Part shown: positions 1 through 5,813 of the stretch, in pieces
Position numbering within the stretch: position 1 is the stretch's first letter
Layout: every line of letters begins with the position of its first letter
NCBI GenBank assembly: GCA_903859115.1
Contig: CAIOLH010000233.1
Coordinates: 1 to 6,909 of the forward strand
Source of the DNA: an uncultured Opitutia bacterium
GTDB taxonomy: Bacteria; Verrucomicrobiota; Verrucomicrobiae; Opitutales; UBA953
Direction: 5' to 3'
Length of the DNA: 6,909 nucleotides
The notes under the pieces: generated by a model
Database searches by the model: none
The model's input: the letters and a program-made list of their open reading frames with translations, nothing else
Told to the model about the DNA's origin: nothing
Position numbers and translations under genes: made by a program

Positions 1-1695
1 CATTACCTTGTCTTGATCGTAGTCGGTGATCTTCGTTACCTTCACGCCATCGATTTCTTTAGGTGGGCTATTGCGCCAGGAACTGACAATGCGACGAATC
101 GCGGCGGCACCTTCGGCACCTTCGAACGAAATATTTAAGAGATCTTCGACGTGTGCACCGTTGGCTAAATGCAAGGCGTCCAAAGCATCGAGGAGCGTAC
201 GACCACGCGAACGAAGAATGGCAGCATATTCGCAAAGCATCATCACGGCACCATTCGCATCTTTATCCCGCACCGCGTCGTCACTGAGATATCCATAGCT
301 CTCTTCAGCCCCTAAAAGAAAGAAGTTTCCGTTGCGGAGCGCGAGTGGCGCACGTCGATTCAATGGCAGATTATAGAAATCGGCTGTTCCGCTTTCAGAA
401 ATCTTTTTCGACCATTTTTCTAATTTACGTCCAATCCACTTAAAGCCGACGAGGGTTTCTAAACAGCGGACGCCATGTCGGTTACAGATTTTTTCTACAA
501 GGGGCGTGGTCACAAGTGATTTAACAACGACCGCAGAGGTAGAACCAGTGGCTGGAATAATTCCGTTATCTTTTAAAACAGATATTCTAAATTCGGTTAG
601 GAGTGCGGCGACTTCATTTCCCGTGAGTAAGCGATAGTCGTCTTGGGCTTGGCGGCAAGCGACACCGACGCGATCAGCGTCAGGATCCGTAGCTAAAACA
701 ATATCCGCGTTTAGTTCAGTCGCTAATTTTAAAGCGAGAACATAGGCTGCTGGATTTTCTGGATTAGGTGAAGGAACGGTCGGAAAGCGTCCATCGTGTT
801 CGCGCTGTTCTTCGACCACGTGTGGATCAATCCCCAGTCGGCGTAGGGCCGGAATCACCATCACATCACCGGTGCCGTGGAGATTAGTGAAAACGACGCT
901 AGGTGCATGCCGACCCATAATTTCAGGGTCAATCACACCTTTTACTAATCTGTTTAAATAAGCTTCTTCGGCAACTTGAGCAACGGACTGCACGCCATTC
1001 AAGTCTATTTCTAAAAATGGAATCACTTCGGCGACTTCGATTTTTCCAACTAAATCAACAATCGCAGTATCGGCAGGAGGAGTCACCTGGGCACCATCGT
1101 GCAAGTAACATTTAAATCCATTATCGTGCGAGGGATTATGACTCGCTGTGATGACGACTCCGGCGTGCGCTTCTAGATGACGCAGAGTAAAACTTAGTTG
1201 TGGTGTCGATCGAGGTCCGGAAAAAAGAAAAGCTTCACCGCCCAATTTAATCCAAGCCGATGCGAGAAGCTCGGCAAAGTGTTTTGAAAAGTGACGGACA
1301 TCATGAGCGATCACTAAACGTGGCTTTGCTTGATTGGCTGAAACATGTTTCCACAAACCCAAGCCTGCTCTTAAAATATTAACATCATTTAAGCAGGCTG
1401 TCCCCACCGCGGCCCGGATGGGCTGACCGCTAGAATCTATTTCATTAGACGCACTCATGCGGCCAACCGTGCGACCGCGCATACCGCCGGTACCGAAAGC
1501 AATTCCTTTGTAAAAACGATCCTCGATTTCGGCCCAAGCAGATTTTTCGATTAAATCTGTCAAACTCTCGGTAATGGCCGAAGGCAGATGTTTAGTTTCT
1601 AACCAGCGGGAGGCATTATTGAAAGTAACTGCAGAAATTTGGCCCTCGGACTGTGCGGACTTTAAAGCCGCAATGACCGTATTAGTAGCATTCAT
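1..1695 (-). CDS. Phosphohexomutase (phosphoglucomutase/phosphomannomutase family), 3' end cut by window
   Basis: This is an alpha-D-phosphohexomutase, a cytoplasmic enzyme that interconverts hexose 1- and 6-phosphates (glucose and/or mannose) through a phosphoserine. Read from ATG 1695, 565 codons are open to the window edge. Visible motifs are FGTGGMRGR (67-75) near the N-terminus, the catalytic serine loop TASHNP with Ser185, HDNGFK (190-195), HGTG (273-276), the metal-binding loop DPDADR (337-342), GFKWIG (417-422), the sugar-binding loop GAEESYGY (462-469) and RDKDA (476-480). The last domain's phosphate-binding loop lies beyond the edge; relatives of this long class have about 580-620 residues, so some 20-50 are missing. 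The start is uncertain: in-frame ATGs also lie at 1725, 1710 and 1707, and none has a clear Shine-Dalgarno site. I chose 1695 because it gives a usual-length N-terminal helix. The gene diverges from the ABC operon, so shared function is not implied. Glucose versus mannose specificity cannot be decided. Confidence 0.95.
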   Translation of the reverse strand, partial: MNATNTVIAALKSAQSEGQISAVTFNNASRWLETKHLPSAITESLTDLIEKSAWAEIEDRFYKGIAFGTGGMRGRTVGRMSASNEIDSSGQPIRAAVGTACLNDVNILRAGLGLWKHVSANQAKPRLVIAHDVRHFSKHFAELLASAWIKLGGEAFLFSGPRSTPQLSFTLRHLEAHAGVVITASHNPSHDNGFKCYLHDGAQVTPPADTAIVDLVGKIEVAEVIPFLEIDLNGVQSVAQVAEEAYLNRLVKGVIDPEIMGRHAPSVVFTNLHGTGDVMVIPALRRLGIDPHVVEEQREHDGRFPTVPSPNPENPAAYVLALKLATELNADIVLATDPDADRVGVACRQAQDDYRLLTGNEVAALLTEFRISVLKDNGIIPATGSTSAVVVKSLVTTPLVEKICNRHGVRCLETLVGFKWIGRKLEKWSKKISESGTADFYNLPLNRRAPLALRNGNFFLLGAEESYGYLSDDAVRDKDANGAVMMLCEYAAILRSRGRTLLDALDALHLANGAHVEDLLNISFEGAEGAAAIRRIVSSWRNSPPKEIDGVKVTKITDYDQDKVM

Positions 1696-1758
1696 AATGA
1701 GCGGCATCATTGGCAGTCTTAGCATAGGCAACAAGCCAATTAGAGGGGGAGGCGGGGG

Positions 1759-1764
1759 TTGACA
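1759..1764 (+). promoter_or_regulatory. TTGACA hexamer, candidate -35 element of the ABC operon
   Basis: This is an exact match to the sigma70 -35 consensus, 30 bp upstream of the first gene of the rightward operon. No good -10 sits 16-18 bp downstream; the nearest AT-rich hexamer, GTTATT at 1785-1790, would need a 20-bp spacer and would start transcripts at or inside the start codon. The hexamer may therefore serve a promoter with a non-standard -10, or may be chance. It overlaps an imperfect dyad. Confidence 0.25.
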
Positions 1765-1776
1765 CTGACCGTGCAA
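1759..1776. repeat. Imperfect inverted repeat in the divergent intergenic region
   Basis: Arms TTG(a)CAC and GTGCAA are complementary over six bases if one adenine in the left arm is looped out, with a TGACC centre. The site covers the TTGACA hexamer and lies between the two divergent start codons, where a shared operator could sit. The short arms and the bulge make chance a real possibility. Confidence 0.2.
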
Positions 1777-1780
1777 TGTT

Positions 1781-1785
1781 AAGGG
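1781..1785 (+). promoter_or_regulatory. Ribosome binding site that selects ATG 1794
   Basis: AAGGG lies 8 bases upstream of ATG 1794, the usual distance for a Shine-Dalgarno site. It is inside the reading frame opened by the alternative ATG at 1776, which has no comparable purine stretch at the right distance. This favours 1794 as the start of the TPR-protein gene. Confidence 0.6.
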
Positions 1786-1788
1786 TTA

Positions 1789-1816
1789 TTTATATGTCTG
1801 AAAACCGTCCACCCAA
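1789..1816 (-). promoter_or_regulatory. Possible sigma70-type promoter for the mutase gene
   Basis: On the minus strand, TTGGGT (1816-1811) and TATAAA (1794-1789) are separated by 16 bp. The -10 matches consensus at 5 of 6 bases and the -35 at 3 of 6. Transcription would begin near 1782 and give a leader of roughly 85 bases before ATG 1695. The elements lie over the start codon and first codons of the divergent TPR-protein gene, so the two units would interfere. This is pattern matching only. Confidence 0.3.
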
Positions 1817-2531
1817 GCACACCAAAGCTGATGACGACCGTAATTTAGTCGTCGTAGATGAAGATTTTGCCAACGCCGACGCCGAGGATCGCCTCTGGCT
1901 ATTCTGGGAAAGAAATAAAACGGTCATCGTTCGATCCATCACATCCGTCGTCGTCGGAGTTCTCGCATTCTTAGCTTTTTATTTTTGGAAAGAAGCCCAA
2001 CACGAAGCCCTGGGAGAATCCTATGTCGCCTGCCAAGACGAAACCGCACGTCGAGCTTTCGCAGCGGCTCACCCGAAAGAACCTTTAGCCGCCATTGCAC
2101 TGATCGAAGTAGCTGACGAGTTACGCAGAAAAAATAAATTAGCGGAAGCAGCCAAAACTTATGACGAAGCAGCGGCTATCGCAGCCATCGCCGGTGAAAC
2201 TCCTGCGGTTAATGCTATCGCAGCGAGAGCAAAACTTTTTTCCGGACTCAGTCGCCAGGAATTAGGACAAGCGAACGCTGAAGCGATCATCACCAGTGTC
2301 GCTGAAGATAATTCTGCCCCTGAAACTTTGAAAGGTTATGCGATGTATGTTTTAGCTAACTTAGCGCTTACTCGCGGTGATAATGCTAGCGCAGCCAAGT
2401 GGATTAACCTCATGGATAAGCGCCTGCAAGCTACACATGTATGGGCCCAAGATAAAGCCTGGTTAGTGCGTTCCGAGCCTGCTTTATTGACTCCGCTCAA
2501 TCCTGATCCGATTCCCTCCAAAGGAAAATAA
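1794..2531 (+). CDS. Membrane-anchored TPR-like protein, YfgM-like architecture
   Basis: The product is a 245-residue single-pass membrane protein of unknown function. A hydrophilic N-terminal tail (1-41), acidic in its middle part, is followed by one membrane helix at about 43-65. Next comes an alanine-rich helical region with TPR-like helix pairs at about 98-130 (containing LAEAAKTYDEAA), 140-165 and 183-215, then a proline-rich C-terminal tail. This layout resembles YfgM-type proteins, which in enterobacteria sit beside the SecYEG translocon with the TPR domain outside the cytoplasm. That is a comparison of architecture, not proof of orthology. An in-frame ATG at 1776 would add six residues, but the AAGGG at 1781-1785 favours 1794. 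It heads the operon: its stop is one base before the ABC ATPase start, and its last codons supply that gene's ribosome binding site (AAGGA, 2521-2525). A scaffold or chaperone role for the exporter is plausible. Confidence 0.85.
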   Translation: MSENRPPKHTKADDDRNLVVVDEDFANADAEDRLWLFWERNKTVIVRSITSVVVGVLAFLAFYFWKEAQHEALGESYVACQDETARRAFAAAHPKEPLAAIALIEVADELRRKNKLAEAAKTYDEAAAIAAIAGETPAVNAIAARAKLFSGLSRQELGQANAEAIITSVAEDNSAPETLKGYAMYVLANLALTRGDNASAAKWINLMDKRLQATHVWAQDKAWLVRSEPALLTPLNPDPIPSKGK

Positions 2532-2532
2532 A

Positions 2533-3522
2533 ATGACCGAACCCACGACGCAGCCCGTTGCCGCCGTGGTGGCTGAATTACTGACTAAGCGATACGGTTC
2601 ACTGACTGCGATCGAGGATTTATCTTTCACCGTAGCGCCGGGTGAGATTGTGGGATTTCTAGGTCCCAATGGTGCCGGTAAATCCACGACGATGAAAATT
2701 TTGGCGGGGACGATGGCGGGCACTTCAGGCCGGGCCACCATTTGGGGCGAATCGGTTTCACTGAATCCCGCTGCCGCGAAAAGCCATTTAGCCTACATGC
2801 CAGAAAATAATCCGCTCCCCGATGATTTACGGGTCGAAGAATATTTAACGCTGCGCGCAAAACTAAAGAATGTGGCAAATAATGATGTTCAAGCGCGCGT
2901 CGAAAAAGTGATGATTGACTGTGATCTTATTCGCCGCGCCAAGGGTCGACTCATTGGACAACTCTCCAAAGGATTTCGTCAACGGGTGGGTATTGCCGAT
3001 GCCCTGCTCGCTCAACCTAAAGTTATTATTTTAGACGAGCCGACGATTGGCTTGGATCCCCATCAAATTTTAGGGATTCGTGATTTGATTCGTTCGCTGC
3101 GCGGGCAAATGGCCGTTCTGATTTCGAGTCACATTTTACATGAAGTCGAACAGGTCTGTGACAAGGTCGTGATTATTAATCGGGGGCGTCTAGTGGCTCA
3201 AGGTAAGACCGAGGACTTACGGCGCGAACTTTTACCCAACGCGGTCTTTAAACTAACGAGTAACACTCCCCTCACCCAGCTATTAGAAATTTGCTTACAA
3301 ACGGAGCGCGCAACAAAAATTGAGATTCAGGAAAACCTAGCGGGGGGCTGGGTATGTTACCAAATTACTCTTCCAACTGCATCGCCCATCAGAGAAAACT
3401 TAGCATCTTATTTAATCAAAGCGGGTGTTGAGTTGCGCGAAATAGCCGAAGAGCATTACGGCTTAGAAGATATTTTCTTAGCGGCCACCCGACGAACCAC
3501 GAACGACGGATTAAAAAACTAA
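2533..3522 (+). CDS. ABC transporter ATP-binding protein, GldA-like (ABC-2 exporter class)
   Basis: This is the cytoplasmic ATPase that should power the exporter formed with the next gene's permease. The 329-residue protein has a full nucleotide-binding domain: Walker A GPNGAGKST (44-52), signature LSKGFRQRVG (144-153), Walker B VIILDEP with catalytic Glu169 (164-170), D-loop GLDP (173-176) and H-loop His200. The Q-loop position reads YMPENNPLP (88-96), with glutamate where glutamine is classical, as in GldA-type relatives. Residues about 215-329 form the accessory C-terminal domain and end with GLEDIFLAAT, typical of this subfamily. ATG 2533 follows the previous stop after one base and has AAGGA 7 bases upstream. 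GldA serves gliding motility in Flavobacterium, but homologues are widespread in non-gliding bacteria, so I give no gene symbol. The substrate is unknown. Confidence 0.95.
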   Translation: MTEPTTQPVAAVVAELLTKRYGSLTAIEDLSFTVAPGEIVGFLGPNGAGKSTTMKILAGTMAGTSGRATIWGESVSLNPAAAKSHLAYMPENNPLPDDLRVEEYLTLRAKLKNVANNDVQARVEKVMIDCDLIRRAKGRLIGQLSKGFRQRVGIADALLAQPKVIILDEPTIGLDPHQILGIRDLIRSLRGQMAVLISSHILHEVEQVCDKVVIINRGRLVAQGKTEDLRRELLPNAVFKLTSNTPLTQLLEICLQTERATKIEIQENLAGGWVCYQITLPTASPIRENLASYLIKAGVELREIAEEHYGLEDIFLAATRRTTNDGLKN

Positions 3523-3523
3523 G

Positions 3524-4285
3524 ATGCGACACTTTAAAACATTACTTTTTCATGAACTGAAACTTGCGCTTTATTCTTGGAACACTTGGGCCACGGCGGG
3601 ACTTTTTTTGACCCTGATGGGTACCATTTATTGGTTCGCATTATTAGAATGCAGTCGATCGCCCCAATCATGGACGCCGGTGGAAGGAACCTTTAAATTA
3701 TTCTGGCTACCCTTGCTGTGCATTTTGCCACTGCTGACGATGCGGAGTTTTTCGGAAGAACGTCGAGCAGGCACACTGTCATCGCTACTCACTACGCCCG
3801 CGAGTATTGCGGCTATCGTCTGGGCTAAGTTTTTATCAGCATGGATTACCTGGGTTATATTTTGGCTGGGATTTATTCCATTCACGCTACTGGTGAATCT
3901 TCGCCTCGGTTCATTAAATGAACAGCGGCTCAGTGATCCGAGCGTTCTCATTGGTGCTCTTTGTTTTATTTTCATGAGTGGACTGCTCCACGTAGCTATC
4001 GGAATTTTATGCAGTTGCCTCACTCGAAGTTCAGCTCTCGCCGCCTTACTCACCTTCATCACACTCTTAGGTCTGACCGCCGCGGGCGGAGCTTTAGAAT
4101 CTTTACCCATTGAAAGTTGGACGTGGTTAGGTTGGCTGCGCGAACCTGCTTCGCATTTAAGAACATTCGGACACCTCCAAGACTTTGCAGCGGGCGTCAT
4201 TGATTCACGTCCACTCGTTCTTTATATTACTGGAAATTTATTATGCCTAGGCTTGGCAATCTTAGCAGTGGAGGGCCAAGAATAA
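3524..4285 (+). CDS. ABC-2 type permease, GldF-like
   Basis: This is the membrane-spanning subunit of the ABC exporter, 253 residues long. Six hydrophobic helices can be placed at about 20-41, 57-72, 100-125, 141-165, 170-189 and 231-249. Between helices 2 and 3, TMRSFSEERRAGTLSSLLTTP (72-92) matches the conserved cytoplasmic coupling segment of GldF/NosY-type permeases (R-x-F-x-E-E-(K/R)-(K/R)-x-G-T), which contacts the ATPase. ATG 3524 lies one base after the ATPase stop with only a weak purine stretch upstream, so translation probably depends on ribosomes arriving from the ATPase gene. The length is normal for the family. Two subunits, or one with the GldG-like partner, would be needed for a complete pore. 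A long open frame on the opposite strand is a shadow. Confidence 0.92.
   Translation: MRHFKTLLFHELKLALYSWNTWATAGLFLTLMGTIYWFALLECSRSPQSWTPVEGTFKLFWLPLLCILPLLTMRSFSEERRAGTLSSLLTTPASIAAIVWAKFLSAWITWVIFWLGFIPFTLLVNLRLGSLNEQRLSDPSVLIGALCFIFMSGLLHVAIGILCSCLTRSSALAALLTFITLLGLTAAGGALESLPIESWTWLGWLREPASHLRTFGHLQDFAAGVIDSRPLVLYITGNLLCLGLAILAVEGQE
4270..4274 (+). promoter_or_regulatory. Ribosome binding site of the GldG-like gene
   Basis: GGAGG lies inside the last codons of the permease gene, 12 bases before ATG 4287. It is the strongest Shine-Dalgarno match in the operon, although the spacing is a little long. It supports the chosen start and may raise translation of the auxiliary subunit. Confidence 0.5.
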
Positions 4286-4286
4286 A

Positions 4287-5807
4287 ATGAGTAAACCTGT
4301 CGATGATTTTAGTGTGGTGCGTCCGATTCGGAGATTAAACCGCTTAACACAAGTCTTTCTAGCTATTGGCCTGGCACTCATGGTAAATTTTTTAGCCGAA
4401 CAAAGTGACTTTCGTTTTCGCTATGACTTAACCACGGATCAACGCCACTCGTTATCAGCTGAATCCGTCGAAACGATTAAAGTAGCCAGTCGGAAAAGCC
4501 CGGTTGGAAATAATAAAAATAAAAACTGGGTACGAGCCCTCGTACTGAACGATAACTTTTCTGAGAACGATGTTTCGTTGCGCATACAACTGGGGAAGTT
4601 GTTAGAGGCGTACAAAATTGAATCGAGCAAACAAGGTGATGAGTGGTTTAATGTAACCCAAGTCAGTAATGGTTTGAATCAAGAATTATTATCTGATGTA
4701 GCCGCACAAAATGGCCCACCCGCTCGCAATACTGTTTTAATTATTCTCTGTGGGACCCGCGTAAAATATATTAGTTCATCTGAATTAGTTGATATCAGCC
4801 CCAGTAATCAGGCCTTATTTAAAGGCGAGTCCGTGGTTACCTCGGCGTTATTAGAAGTCACCGAAGAACGACCTGCCATTGGCTATATCATTAAAGGACA
4901 CGGGGAGTTGGGACTGGAAGACTCTTCGCCTTTACGCGGCATGTCACAGCTTTCTCGACAATTACGAAATCGGAATTTCACCCTGCGGACATTGGATTTA
5001 ACTACGAGTAAGGAAATTCCGCGCGATACTTCGGTGTTATTCATCATGGGGCCGCAAATTGCGTTTTCTCCACTCGAAGTAGAATTAATTAAAACCTATT
5101 TATACGAAAGAAATGGTCGGGTCTTAGTACTGCTCGAACCCGCAAAAACGCACGGTCTCGATACTATCTTAAGTGACTGGGCGATTTTCTCACCCGACTG
5201 CGAGCTACAAGAACAGGATCCCTCTGGACGTTCGGCTGAAGGTGACATTGTTCTTCGTCGCTTGGTCGATAAGCCCAATGCTCTAACGCGCGTTCTCCAG
5301 GAACAAGACCTACCCATCATCGGCTCTCGTTTCAGAAATGTTAAGTTCGATGACGGCAGCACTCCGGATAGCACCCTTTCAGTTACTCCACTTATTTTCA
5401 GTTCTGATAATTCTTGGGGCGAAACCGATTATCAACGTCGCCCATTTAAATACGATATCAACCGCGATCAACCTGGACCACTCAGTGTAGCGGTAGCAGC
5501 TGAAAGAGCGGCGGGGATTCGTAAAGGCACCACCAGTTCAGGAGGTCGATTGGTGGTCATTGGATCATCCGACATCGCGACCAATCAAAAAATCAATCGA
5601 GGCGGCAACCAAGCCTTCATCATCCAAACCGCCGCATGGTTGGCGGATCGGGATAGAGCCGTATCCATTACCCCACGTGTTGCCAGCGCCTATCAAATTA
5701 CCGCTACCGCTGCAGACTTTTGGGCTTTGGCCCTTCGCTTTGGTTGTATTCCCGCAATTGTTTTAGCACTCGGGCTTGCGATTTCTATTTGGCGTCGCAG
5801 AAATTAA
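4287..5807 (+). CDS. GldG-like ABC transporter auxiliary membrane protein
   Basis: The product is a 506-residue protein of the GldG/ABC-auxiliary family, which pairs with GldA- and GldF-type subunits. A membrane helix at about 20-37 is followed by the family's typical FRYDLTTDQRHSLS (44-57), then a large extracytoplasmic domain, a C-terminal membrane helix (about 478-502) and a short RRRN tail. Within the domain, the segment FKGESVVTSALLEVTEE leads into GYIIKGHGE (199-207), the family's hallmark, and VLFIMGPQ (250-257) leads through an E-x-x-x-I-x-x-Y-L helix to RVLVLLEPAK. The fold is thought to resemble a periplasmic binding or amidotransferase-like domain without known catalysis. A run NNKNKN at 75-80 is a local low-complexity insertion. 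ATG 4287 starts one base after the permease stop, with GGAGG upstream. The protein probably extends the exporter outside the membrane; its ligand is unknown. Confidence 0.92.
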   Translation: MSKPVDDFSVVRPIRRLNRLTQVFLAIGLALMVNFLAEQSDFRFRYDLTTDQRHSLSAESVETIKVASRKSPVGNNKNKNWVRALVLNDNFSENDVSLRIQLGKLLEAYKIESSKQGDEWFNVTQVSNGLNQELLSDVAAQNGPPARNTVLIILCGTRVKYISSSELVDISPSNQALFKGESVVTSALLEVTEERPAIGYIIKGHGELGLEDSSPLRGMSQLSRQLRNRNFTLRTLDLTTSKEIPRDTSVLFIMGPQIAFSPLEVELIKTYLYERNGRVLVLLEPAKTHGLDTILSDWAIFSPDCELQEQDPSGRSAEGDIVLRRLVDKPNALTRVLQEQDLPIIGSRFRNVKFDDGSTPDSTLSVTPLIFSSDNSWGETDYQRRPFKYDINRDQPGPLSVAVAAERAAGIRKGTTSSGGRLVVIGSSDIATNQKINRGGNQAFIIQTAAWLADRDRAVSITPRVASAYQITATAADFWALALRFGCIPAIVLALGLAISIWRRRN

Positions 5808-5813
5808 GGCTCT

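Noticed and set aside
26..298. 90-codon plus-strand open frame
   Set aside because: It is antisense to the C-terminal part of the mutase, whose conserved motifs (GAEESYGY, RDKDA) are in the opposite strand's frame.
1574..1762. 62-codon plus-strand open frame ending in a Gly-rich tail
   Set aside because: It runs opposite the mutase N-terminus and its Gly tail is only a reading of the G tract. It shows no ribosome binding site or family resemblance.
1776..1793. Upstream ATG 1776 as start of the TPR protein (six extra residues)
   Set aside because: It lacks a ribosome binding site, while AAGGG at 1781-1785 is correctly placed for ATG 1794.
3628..4200. 190-codon open frame on the minus strand
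   Set aside because: It lies entirely opposite the GldF-like permease gene, has no recognisable domain or membrane pattern, and is basic and Ser-rich as expected for the complement of a hydrophobic coding region.
2533..5807. Assignment as true gliding-motility genes gldA, gldF and gldG
   Set aside because: Homology is clear, but gliding function is established only in Bacteroidota with many additional gld and spr genes, none of which is visible here.
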